Shown: positions 1 to 7,495 of the stretch, one piece after another | Numbering within the stretch: position 1 is the stretch's first letter | How the letters are laid out: each line of letters begins with the position of its first letter | From: Acidobacteriota bacterium | Lineage (GTDB): Bacteria; Acidobacteriota; Terriglobia; Terriglobales; Acidobacteriaceae | NCBI GenBank assembly: GCA_019510535.1 | Contig: JAEKKE010000393.1 | Coordinates: forward strand, 1 to 12,944 | Direction: 5' to 3' | Length of the DNA stretch: 12,944 nucleotides | Position numbers and translations under genes: made by a program | Notes under the pieces: generated by a model | What the model saw: the letters and a program-made list of their open reading frames with translations, nothing else | What the model was told of the DNA's origin: nothing | Databases searched by the model: none

Positions 1-45
1 GCGTTTATGCGCAAGACCTTGAACGAAATGGGATATAGCGCCTAG
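1..45 (+). CDS. C-terminal end of an upstream gene (partial)
   Basis: The first 45 bases read as 14 open codons followed by TAG, giving a C-terminus that ends in NEMGYSA. The stop lies 15 nt before the next start, and the next gene's Shine-Dalgarno sequence sits in that gap. This suggests that the two genes are co-transcribed. The fragment is too short to identify. Sugar-phosphate isomerase/epimerase genes are frequent neighbours of Gfo/Idh/MocA genes, but nothing in these residues proves that identity. It could also be a chance open frame at the window edge. Confidence 0.45.
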   Translation, partial: AFMRKTLNEMGYSA

Positions 46-48
46 CGC

Positions 49-53
49 AGGAG
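49..53 (+). promoter_or_regulatory. Shine-Dalgarno site of the Gfo/Idh/MocA gene
   Basis: AGGAG lies 7 nt before the ATG at 61. It fixes that start and places the Tat motif at the extreme N-terminus. Confidence 0.8.
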
Positions 54-60
54 TGAAGTT

Positions 61-1386
61 ATGCTTACACGTCGTGAATTTTCAAAATTAGTCACAACAG
101 CCGCCGCGGGCGTTGCGGTGAGCTCCACCGCAAAAAGCTATGCTCGCGTGATCGGCGCGAACGAGCGGGTGAACTTTGGTGTGATCGGTCTGAACAGCCG
201 TGCCTATGCTCACCTGTCGGCGCTGACCGCCAACAAGGCAAACGCGGCCATTACCCACGTGGCCGACGTGGACTCGGTGATTCTGCAGAAATTCGCCGGT
301 GAGACCGAGAAGTCAATGGGAGCGGCTCCTAAGGCAGATAAGGACTTCCGCAAGCTGCTGGAATCGAAAGACGTAGATGCGATCACCATTGCGACCCCAG
401 ACCACTGGCATACGCCGATAGCAATCCTGGGCATGCAAGCTGACAAGCACGTCTACGTCGAAAAACCCTGCAGCCACAATCCGCACGAGGTCGAGCTCCT
501 GGTTGCCGCGCAGAAGAAGATGGGCAAGCAGGTGCAGATGGGCAACCAGCAGCGTTCATCACCGCACTCGATCGAGATCATCGACAAGATCCACAATGGC
601 CTGATTGGACGCGCGTATTACGCCAAGGCCTGGTACTGCAATACACGTAAGACGATGGGGACGGGTAAGGTGGTCCCGGTGCCGGCAACCCTGGACTGGG
701 ATCTGTGGCAGGGACCGGCTCCGCGCCAGCAGTATAAGGACAACGTTCATCCTTACAACTGGCACTGGCTGCGTATCTATGGCACCGGCGAAACCCTGAA
801 TAACGGTACGCACGAAGTGGACGTCTGCCGCTGGGCGCTGCAGACCGTATGGCCGCAGCGCATCACAGCATCCGGTGGACGCTATCACTTCAAGGACGAC
901 TGGCAGTTCTACGACACCCTGGTGACCAGCTTTGAGTACGACGACAAGATGATCTCCTGGGAGAATATGAGCACGAACGGGATGCCTCTCTATAACCGCG
1001 ATCGTGGCTCGGCCATTCACGGGACGGAAGGGACCGTCATCCTGGACCGCGATGGTTATGAGGTGCATGACCTGAAGGGCAAGCTTGTGAACGAGTACAA
1101 GATCCCCAAGGACAAGAAGACATCGAGTGCCGACCTGGTGGGACGCGATTCGATGACGGACCTGCACTTTGCCAACCTCATCGACGGTATCCGTACCGGA
1201 GCCAAGCTGAATTCGCCGATCTGGGATGCCAGCACCTCGGTCGCGATTCTGCTGATGTCGAACATCGCATGGGAGCTCCACCGCGAACTGAAGCTCGACA
1301 CCAAGACCGGCGCCTTCGTCGATGATGCTGAAGCGACGAAGATGCGCAAGCGCGAGTACGAGAAGGGATGGGAGCCGCGTATCTAA
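61..1386 (+). CDS. Tat-exported Gfo/Idh/MocA family oxidoreductase
   Basis: The predicted protein has 441 residues and belongs to the NAD(P)-dependent glucose-fructose oxidoreductase / inositol dehydrogenase / MocA family. Residues 3-9 (TRREFSK) are a twin-arginine motif followed by a short hydrophobic stretch and a possible SYA cleavage site near residue 28, so export of the folded protein with bound cofactor is expected. The Rossmann domain starts near residue 37 (NFGVIGLNSRA), followed by ATPDHWH (111-117) and the family EKP motif (134-136). The C-terminal alpha/beta domain contains LDWDLWQGP (211-219) and GTHEVDVCRW (249-258), whose histidine is commonly an active-site residue. Length is normal for exported members. 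The substrate is unknown. Family members include sugar dehydrogenases, oxidoreductases and NAD-dependent glycosidases such as GH109, and I cannot choose among these. It converges on the glycan operon and shares its terminator. Confidence 0.9.
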   Translation: MLTRREFSKLVTTAAAGVAVSSTAKSYARVIGANERVNFGVIGLNSRAYAHLSALTANKANAAITHVADVDSVILQKFAGETEKSMGAAPKADKDFRKLLESKDVDAITIATPDHWHTPIAILGMQADKHVYVEKPCSHNPHEVELLVAAQKKMGKQVQMGNQQRSSPHSIEIIDKIHNGLIGRAYYAKAWYCNTRKTMGTGKVVPVPATLDWDLWQGPAPRQQYKDNVHPYNWHWLRIYGTGETLNNGTHEVDVCRWALQTVWPQRITASGGRYHFKDDWQFYDTLVTSFEYDDKMISWENMSTNGMPLYNRDRGSAIHGTEGTVILDRDGYEVHDLKGKLVNEYKIPKDKKTSSADLVGRDSMTDLHFANLIDGIRTGAKLNSPIWDASTSVAILLMSNIAWELHRELKLDTKTGAFVDDAEATKMRKREYEKGWEPRI

Positions 1387-1417
1387 GCTGCGTGGCTTCT
1401 TCGAGCAACGTAATAGA

Positions 1418-1448
1418 AAACGGCCCGCGAGATACTCGCGGGCCGTTT
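1418..1448. terminator. Bidirectional intrinsic terminator
   Basis: This is a perfect 14-bp inverted repeat, AAACGGCCCGCGAG and CTCGCGGGCCGTTT, with a 3-nt loop (ATA). The stem is GC-rich and flanked by A-tracts on the left and T-tracts on the right, so each strand has a short U-run after the stem. It lies in the 82-nt gap between the two convergent stop codons, 31 nt beyond the oxidoreductase stop and 20 nt beyond the GH105 stop. It should terminate both transcripts. Confidence 0.92.
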
Positions 1449-1468
1449 CTTGCTTGTTGTGTGTGGTG

Positions 1469-3769
1469 TTAGCGTGCCAGCCAGCTTACCTTCACAGGAG
1501 TCTGAAGCCGCTTGGACTGCGTTGCGAGATAGCTGTTCCAGGTAGCGAAGTCAGGCATGTCGTCTTGTGACCAACCGGAGCCGGCGTAGTAGTCGATAGC
1601 AACGCCGGAACGGGCGGTAAAGAGCAGAAGCGCGTCGCCTGGTGTTTTGCCCTGCATGGGCACATTCTCGTAGCGATAGGGCTGCTTGCCGGAAAGAACA
1701 ATACCGGTAGCAAAGCGTCCGGCTGATGCCGTTTGAGGTGTATCCCACACAGAGAGTGCGGCGATTTCAGGAAGTTGCTTGATCTCGGTGTCTTTGTGTG
1801 TTCCCAGGCCCGCGGCTGCGGTGATGGTTCCACCACCGTCGAAGGTAAAGGTCGAGCGCATATGGTTCAAGCGCGTGCCGGCATCGAGCGTAACCCGCTT
1901 GCTCTCGCTGACGGTTTTCGTCCCCGCTTGCCAGCGAGCGTACTCGAGGATGAAGTCGACACGGATGGGGCCAGTGGCAAGGATCTTCGAATGAGTGAAG
2001 TTCTTCGAGTTTGCCAGCTTGCCATCGACCCAGATGCCAGTGCCTCCGCAACCGCGGGCGGGGCCAACCTCGTAGGAGTCCAGACCGTCACCGTTGTCAT
2101 GGTGATAGGAGAGGGCGGAGTTGTGAGTGCGCTGGGCTTCCTTGTCACGGGCGTACCAGGCGGTGCTGACGAAGTTCGGTACGCGCTTGGACCAGACGTC
2201 GATGCCTGAGGTGATCTCTCCGGTCGCCTGTAGAGCGGGGCCGTAAACGCGGTGAGCGACCAGGTTGTTCTCCCATACAAAGTCGTCCATACGTTCCGGA
2301 ACATCGCGCGCCGTTACTCTGGAGGCCATTGGCGGGGCGTCCTCTTCTACAGCGAGATCGATGCTGGTGGCGGTTCCAGGAGCAACGTCGTCAAGGATCA
2401 GAAAGCGATCCGGTGTGCCGCCGGGAAGGGAGGCGTAGACCTGCGTGAGAAGGCGCTTGCCGGTGAGACGATCACGTGCGACGAGCTTCGCTGGATCGAT
2501 CGCGATATGGCGCTTGACCTCCGTGAGCGGTAGGTCGAGCACTTCATCACGACGAGCGTCGCTGGTGGGATTGTTGATCTGAACCACAGCATGTGTCTTG
2601 GCTGCCGGTGCATACCGTACCAGTTCAGAGCCGGCGAGGAGGAAGGCACCTACGCCGTAGACGTAGCTGGAGGTGGCAGTGAACTGTCCGGGAGCCGCAC
2701 CGATGGGCTGAATCGCGCCCAGGCGGCCACTCTCGAAGATATGCTTCACCATCGCGCCCCATGCGCGCTCGACCACAGGAGCGTACTTGGCGCGAGGAAG
2801 AATGCCTTCATTGATGCCCCAGGTCATGGCATAGGTGAAGAAGCCAGAGCCGGAAATCTCATCCTGCTCATAGGCTGTCTGGTCCAGCAGACCCGTGCGC
2901 CACAGGCCGCTGGGCTGCTGCAGGCCGGCGATGCGCTCCGCCATCTCCTGGAAGAGCTTCACGTACTGCGCGCGGGAAGGATCGTTCTTCGGTAGTGCCT
3001 TCAGCACATTGGCGGTGCCTGCGAGCACCCAGCCATTTCCGCGGCTCCAGAAGAGCTTCTTGCCATTTGCTTCCTTCTTGTTCAGGAAGTTGCCGTCGCG
3101 GAAGAAGAGACGTTCCTCGCGATCGTAGAGATGCTCTTCGGTAAGCTTCCACTCCTGGTTCATCTTGTCGATGTAACGATGGTCTCCGGTGATTGCAGAC
3201 ATGCGTGCCAGGGCAGGAGGAGCCATGAAGAGAGCGTCGCACCACCACCAGAGATCCTTTGCCGGATCGGCAGGACGCTGTAGCAGGCGATCGAAGGTGG
3301 CGCGGGCATCGGCGATGCGCTTCGGATCCGCATGTTCCTGGTAGAGCAGCTCATACGATTGCGCGATCACTTCGTCGTCAGCATGGAACTGGCGGTTGGC
3401 CCAGAGCTTCCACTGAAACTGGTTGAATAGCGTTACCAGGCGGTCGTGATATTTGGCATCGCCAGTGATATCTGTGGTCGCGAGCAGGCCAAGGTAGAGC
3501 GGACCGTAGGTCCAGTCCTGGTTGTACTTGCTCTCGGAGTAAGAGAGCTGCCAGTCAGCAACCTTGCGCATCGCTTTCTGAATTGCGGGCCGTGTTACAG
3601 CACCGGAAAGGTCCGTTGCCAGCGGTCCGGCATCGGGAATGGTATCGCCTGCAGCGGCAGAGATCGCAGGGCCGGTCATGGGTTTCTCCTGCGCTGTCAG
3701 CGAGGTGCACAGTGTCGCTGCAAGCAGGGGGGCTGCGAGCAGGGTCGCAGCGGCTTTATTGAGATGCAT
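1469..3769 (-). CDS. GH105-like unsaturated uronyl hydrolase fused to DUF4861
   Basis: The predicted protein has 766 residues from the ATG at 3769. A TTG one codon upstream (3772) is the only longer start nearby and is less likely. Residues 1-27 look like a Sec signal peptide ending LTAQ. Residues about 60-388 form a GH88/GH105 alpha/alpha-barrel. Key pieces are WWWCDALFM (174-182), whose D178 matches the catalytic aspartate region of YteR-type enzymes, WSRGNGW (241-247), and SGSGFFTYAM (306-315). This family hydrolyses the 4,5-unsaturated uronyl residue left by polysaccharide lyases. Residues about 395-766 match the DUF4861 type, with VWENNLVAHRVYGPAL (498-513) and a His/Asp/Glu-rich block at 555-580. 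The role of that domain is not known to me. It is the last gene of the operon and starts inside the GH2 stop codon. The GH105 call is firm and the exact substrate is not. Confidence 0.88.
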   Translation of the reverse strand: MHLNKAAATLLAAPLLAATLCTSLTAQEKPMTGPAISAAAGDTIPDAGPLATDLSGAVTRPAIQKAMRKVADWQLSYSESKYNQDWTYGPLYLGLLATTDITGDAKYHDRLVTLFNQFQWKLWANRQFHADDEVIAQSYELLYQEHADPKRIADARATFDRLLQRPADPAKDLWWWCDALFMAPPALARMSAITGDHRYIDKMNQEWKLTEEHLYDREERLFFRDGNFLNKKEANGKKLFWSRGNGWVLAGTANVLKALPKNDPSRAQYVKLFQEMAERIAGLQQPSGLWRTGLLDQTAYEQDEISGSGFFTYAMTWGINEGILPRAKYAPVVERAWGAMVKHIFESGRLGAIQPIGAAPGQFTATSSYVYGVGAFLLAGSELVRYAPAAKTHAVVQINNPTSDARRDEVLDLPLTEVKRHIAIDPAKLVARDRLTGKRLLTQVYASLPGGTPDRFLILDDVAPGTATSIDLAVEEDAPPMASRVTARDVPERMDDFVWENNLVAHRVYGPALQATGEITSGIDVWSKRVPNFVSTAWYARDKEAQRTHNSALSYHHDNGDGLDSYEVGPARGCGGTGIWVDGKLANSKNFTHSKILATGPIRVDFILEYARWQAGTKTVSESKRVTLDAGTRLNHMRSTFTFDGGGTITAAAGLGTHKDTEIKQLPEIAALSVWDTPQTASAGRFATGIVLSGKQPYRYENVPMQGKTPGDALLLFTARSGVAIDYYAGSGWSQDDMPDFATWNSYLATQSKRLQTPVKVSWLAR

Positions 3770-3771
3770 CA
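3767..3771 (-). promoter_or_regulatory. Stop/start overlap (TGATG) coupling GH2 and GH105 translation
   Basis: On the minus strand the GH2 stop TGA (3771-3769) shares its A with the GH105 start ATG (3769-3767). A GGAG lies inside the GH2 tail at 3784-3781, 11 nt before the ATG, which is a long spacing. Terminating ribosomes probably re-initiate here, which would keep the two enzymes at matched levels. Confidence 0.75.
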
Positions 3772-6234
3772 ATGTGTGTTCTCCAGTGTGAGAAATGCGG
3801 GTTCAATACCTTCAGCATGAACTGATGCGACGACCGTACCGGTACGCCGCAGACTGATCTCTGCGCGGCCGTTATAAAGCTGGACGACACGCGATCCGTT
3901 GGGCGTTCCAAGGTTATCAATCAGGGCACCACTACCGGCAAGTGAAAAACGAACGACAGCACGAGAGTCGAGGCAGGAAACTCCGGTTGCATCCAGCATA
4001 CGGGCCTCGATAGTCACGCGATCGGGCCCGCTTTGTACGGTGTGCAGCGCCAGCTTCGCGGGTTTTGACCACGGGGCGGTCTGATACTGGAAGCGGATGG
4101 TGTCGCTCACCGTTGAGGAGCCACTCTTCGCGACAGCGCGAAGCTCATTCTCTCCTTCGCGGAAGGCGAGGTCCCAGCGAAGACCACTGCAGGGAAAATC
4201 TCCTGTCGTACGTTTCTTCGCACCGACGGATTTACCGTTGAGCCACAACTCCACCTCGGCACAGTTGGAATAGATGCGGACCATTCGCTCCTGTCCCGCC
4301 TTGCCCCAGCGTACGGGCCAGTTGTGCCCATAGATGCGAACCATCGGCTCTTTCGTCCAGTAGGACTGGAAGACGTAATAGCCCTCCTTGGGAGTGAGGT
4401 CGCGGGTGGTGACACCCTTCTGGTTGACACGAGGCACGGGATTATCGACGCGCAGCGGCGTTGTGAAGTCCTTGAAGACCCACTGCGCGGTTCCGGTAAG
4501 CCAGGGCAACGACTCCTGCGTCTGCAGATACCAGTCGAAGAGGTCGCAGGCGTAGGTCTCGCTCCACTCGCCATCGCGCGACATGCGCGGAGCACCTCCG
4601 CTGAGTTTGTAATCGAAGCCCTTCTCGGCGGTGCCGCGGCCGGTAAGGATGTGCGCCAGCATGGGATCGGGATCTTCCGCATGCCGGCCTGCATGGCTGT
4701 CTGCGCCCCACTCGGCGTGAAAGAAGAAGGGAGTTGCGGTCCGAGCCTTCTCCAGCGCCTCGCGATATTCGACGTAGCTGCCGCTGTACCATCCGGCCCA
4801 GATCGACGGCGAGTAGACGTCGGGAATATCCTTCGCGAAGTCGCAACGACGGAAAGATGTGAGACGTGACGGATCTTGCTTGTGCGCGAGGTCACGAAGC
4901 TCGGTCATGTACGCGCGAATCTGAGCGCGATCGTCCCCGCCAGGTTCACCCGGCCAGTCATCTTCATTGCCCAATCCCCAGAGCAACACAGAGGGATGGT
5001 TGCGATGCTGGTCGATCATGATCAGCATCAGGTCAAGACCACGCTGGCGGAAGAGGAGACTGGTGATGCCGCTGCGGCACCAGGGGACTTCTTCCCACAC
5101 TAGGATTCCGAGCTCGTCGCAGAGATCGAGAACAAGCCGCGACTGCTGATAGTGTGCCAGCCGGATGAAGTTAGCTCCCATCCCCTTGATCAGTTCAAAC
5201 TCTTTACGAAGGACCGTCTCCGGAGTCGCCGCTGCATAGCCCGCGTGGTCTTCATGCCGTTGCGTTCCACGCAGCAGTAGACGCTCGCCGTTCAGATAGA
5301 AGGGGCCATGCTCTTCGAAGCGCGTATGACGGACTCCGAAGCGATGGGAAGTCGATGTCGTTCCCGAAGCAGACTGTAGTGTGACATCACAGCGGTAAAG
5401 GCGAGGTGTTGCCGGCGACCAGGACTGAGGTGACGCCAGCTCAAACGAAGCCAGCTCAGTCTCACCGTTCCAGGATGTGCGTTGCAGCGATTGCTGACGA
5501 ATAGTCTTACCGGCAGGGTCGAGAATCACGATCTTGATATCCATCGGACCGGAGACCGGCTGCGGTGCAAACAAACGGGCTGTCACCGTGACATGCGCAG
5601 CTTTGCCGGGCTCGAATGCCACTGCGGTATGGACAGCCTCGAGTGAGACCGCCGGCACGTAGACGAGCGAAACATTGCGGTAGAGACCGCCATAGAGCGT
5701 GAAGTCGCTCAGGTCAGAAGGCATGCGATCGAGATCGCGTCCGTTATCGCAAAGAATCGCGAGTTGGACTGCCTTACGGTCCTTCTGTCGGGCACATGCA
5801 TCGGTGATATCCACCATGAACTCGTCATAGCCGCCGACGTGTTCACCAACACGCTCTGCGCCGATATGGACCGCGGAGCTTTGACCGGCACCTTCAATAT
5901 GCAGAAGCGTCCGCCCTTGGGGATAAGGGTTATCGATGGGGAGTTTTCTACGATACCAGCCTTGCCCACGATAGGCGGGGGTATCAGGATCGCAGCCATC
6001 ATAGGCATTGAAGCAGTGGGGAAGCGCAATCTTCTGCCAGGTCACCAGCTCTTCGCTGTGCCATACCTGGAACGTTGGATCGAGTGGGCCGCGATAAAAC
6101 TCCCAGCCATCGGTCAGACGCTGGGCAGTTGTTTGTTGTGCGTGTATGTCCTGCAGTGCAGAGGCCAGTAGAGGAGTCTTCATAACTCCGAGGCAGGCAG
6201 CGCCTGCGAGAAAGGAGCGTCGCGTAATTGTCAT
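3769..6234 (-). CDS. Tat-exported glycoside hydrolase family 2 protein
   Basis: The predicted protein has 821 residues. The N-terminus TRRSFLA (4-10) plus a hydrophobic stretch is a Tat signal. The jelly-roll sugar-binding domain spans about 40-195, with NAYDGCDPDTPAYRGQGWYR at 76-95. An immunoglobulin-like GH2 domain spans about 195-305. The TIM barrel runs from about 310 to 600, with LRGTQRHEDHAG (321-332) and RLAHYQQS (358-365). GLGNE (420-424) supplies the predicted acid/base E424, and FFHAEWGAD (504-512) the predicted nucleophile E508. Beta-sandwich domains of the DUF4982 / GH2 C-terminal type follow, with VELWLNGKS at 661-669. All key GH2 residues are present. Family activities include beta-galactosidase, beta-glucuronidase and beta-mannosidase, and the sequence does not settle which applies. 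The start lies 18 nt after the lyase stop with only a weak AAGAA ribosome site, so translation may be partly coupled. Confidence 0.9.
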   Translation of the reverse strand: MTITRRSFLAGAACLGVMKTPLLASALQDIHAQQTTAQRLTDGWEFYRGPLDPTFQVWHSEELVTWQKIALPHCFNAYDGCDPDTPAYRGQGWYRRKLPIDNPYPQGRTLLHIEGAGQSSAVHIGAERVGEHVGGYDEFMVDITDACARQKDRKAVQLAILCDNGRDLDRMPSDLSDFTLYGGLYRNVSLVYVPAVSLEAVHTAVAFEPGKAAHVTVTARLFAPQPVSGPMDIKIVILDPAGKTIRQQSLQRTSWNGETELASFELASPQSWSPATPRLYRCDVTLQSASGTTSTSHRFGVRHTRFEEHGPFYLNGERLLLRGTQRHEDHAGYAAATPETVLRKEFELIKGMGANFIRLAHYQQSRLVLDLCDELGILVWEEVPWCRSGITSLLFRQRGLDLMLIMIDQHRNHPSVLLWGLGNEDDWPGEPGGDDRAQIRAYMTELRDLAHKQDPSRLTSFRRCDFAKDIPDVYSPSIWAGWYSGSYVEYREALEKARTATPFFFHAEWGADSHAGRHAEDPDPMLAHILTGRGTAEKGFDYKLSGGAPRMSRDGEWSETYACDLFDWYLQTQESLPWLTGTAQWVFKDFTTPLRVDNPVPRVNQKGVTTRDLTPKEGYYVFQSYWTKEPMVRIYGHNWPVRWGKAGQERMVRIYSNCAEVELWLNGKSVGAKKRTTGDFPCSGLRWDLAFREGENELRAVAKSGSSTVSDTIRFQYQTAPWSKPAKLALHTVQSGPDRVTIEARMLDATGVSCLDSRAVVRFSLAGSGALIDNLGTPNGSRVVQLYNGRAEISLRRTGTVVASVHAEGIEPAFLTLENTH

Positions 6235-6252
6235 TCGTTCTTTTGTGCCGTG

Positions 6253-7479
6253 TCAGGCTTTTTTACGCTGTTGCGACGGAAACCAGAGCAGCGGTTGCCG
6301 TACGGGGTAGTTGCGGATGATCTCAGCGTCAGACGGATCAGGATTCAGGGTCTTCCAGAGAGCAAGGTATTCGGATTGATTGCACTCAAGCCCGGTGAAG
6401 AGAAGTCCCGGCGAGCGAACAGGAAGAGAATCGAAGTGCTCGACATCCTTCTTGTAAGGCCACGAAGACTTGTCCTTCAGATACGGATAGAGAAATGCGG
6501 CGGCCTTGCAGATTCCGCGGCCATCGGGGAGTTTGAACTCATACAGATTTTCACTGCTGTCACGCAAAGACTGGCAGATCATCGCAGCCACATCGAAGTT
6601 GAAGATGGAGTAGCTGTACGGCTTGGTCCGCGCCAGTTCTTTCGGGAAGCTGCCATCGGTGCCGAGCTGGTCGGACATAAAGACGGTCTTGTACTGTTCG
6701 GCAACTTCGTGGCGGGTCTGTTGATCGTCGATCAGGCGAGCGAACTCTGCGGCCTGCAGCGCCCAGCAGACGGCGTGATTGTTCAACGTCTTCTTTTCGG
6801 CGATTCCTTTTTCGCTCGTCTTCAGCCAGTGCAGGTAATCGCGGAACCATGCACGCAGCGCTTGCTGATCGGCAGAGCTCATGACTGCGGGAGCAATATG
6901 CGATGCAGCCCGCGCGACCTCGACCAGGTGCAGCGTGTCGATTATGCCGAAGTTGCGGCCGGTAGTTACACCGTGAACACCCTGCGAATACTCGAGGTTG
7001 GTATTCATGCGCGTCTCAGGTGTGATGAACCATGCGCGCAGGTGAGCCGCGGCATGATCGGCGTAGCGGCGATCGCGTGTTAGCAGCCATGCTGCTGTGA
7101 GCGCCGGCACCTGAAGGGATAGCGCGATCATCGCTTTGCGATGACCGTTGAAGTTATTTGGATTGCTCTGGCCGTCACGGTTGATGTACGGGCCATTCGG
7201 ATCGGCTGGGTTGGGCCAGAAATAGTCGGCTTCCGAAAAAAAGTCGTGCAGTCCGCCCGGAGTTCTATCCGAAGGGAAGAACGTAATGGTTGCGGGTTTC
7301 AGAGCAAGGTAGTTGCGGGCGGCCGTCATGATGCGCTGACGGTCGGTGCTGGCCACCAGGTCGTAGCCGGCAGCGTGATGCTGTGCCCAAAGCCGGGCCG
7401 GCGGCAGCTCAAGTAGAGCTGCCGCCGAAGCGCCGGTGCAGAAGGCACGGCGTGACACTTCCATGATTGCGTCGCGCAC
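6253..7479 (-). CDS. Tat-exported alginate-lyase-family (PL5-like) polysaccharide lyase
   Basis: The predicted protein has 408 residues from a GTG at 7479. AGGAG at 7491-7487 lies 7 nt upstream of that GTG, whereas the ATG at 7464 would be 22 nt away. Residues 9-15 (SRRAFCT) are a twin-arginine motif followed by a hydrophobic helix. The body is an alpha/alpha-barrel of the alginate lyase domain type (Pfam Alginate_lyase). YFWPNPADPNGPYINRDG (86-103), GVTTGRNFGIID (170-181), LNNHAVCW (232-239) and DGSFPKELARTKPYSYSIFN (275-294) are recognisable. N234 and H235 correspond to the catalytic Asn-His pair of PL5, and R284, Y288 and Y290 lie where the PL5 Arg and Tyr are found. The enzyme should cleave uronate chains by beta-elimination and feed GH105. 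Alginate is not assured, since PL38-like and unassigned lyases share this fold. It is the second gene of the operon. Confidence 0.85.
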   Translation of the reverse strand: MRDAIMEVSRRAFCTGASAAALLELPPARLWAQHHAAGYDLVASTDRQRIMTAARNYLALKPATITFFPSDRTPGGLHDFFSEADYFWPNPADPNGPYINRDGQSNPNNFNGHRKAMIALSLQVPALTAAWLLTRDRRYADHAAAHLRAWFITPETRMNTNLEYSQGVHGVTTGRNFGIIDTLHLVEVARAASHIAPAVMSSADQQALRAWFRDYLHWLKTSEKGIAEKKTLNNHAVCWALQAAEFARLIDDQQTRHEVAEQYKTVFMSDQLGTDGSFPKELARTKPYSYSIFNFDVAAMICQSLRDSSENLYEFKLPDGRGICKAAAFLYPYLKDKSSWPYKKDVEHFDSLPVRSPGLLFTGLECNQSEYLALWKTLNPDPSDAEIIRNYPVRQPLLWFPSQQRKKA

Positions 7480-7486
7480 GTGATTG

Positions 7487-7491
7487 CTCCT
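7487..7491 (-). promoter_or_regulatory. Shine-Dalgarno site selecting the GTG start of the lyase
   Basis: On the minus strand AGGAG (7491-7487) lies 7 nt before the GTG at 7479, in the 16-nt gap after the receptor stop codon. It is too far from the ATG at 7464, so it decides in favour of the GTG start. Confidence 0.75.
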
Positions 7492-7495
7492 GTGG

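Noticed and set aside
559..1281. 240-codon open frame on the - strand within the oxidoreductase gene
   Set aside because: The opposite strand encodes all Gfo/Idh/MocA motifs; this frame shows no recognisable family and is a shadow.
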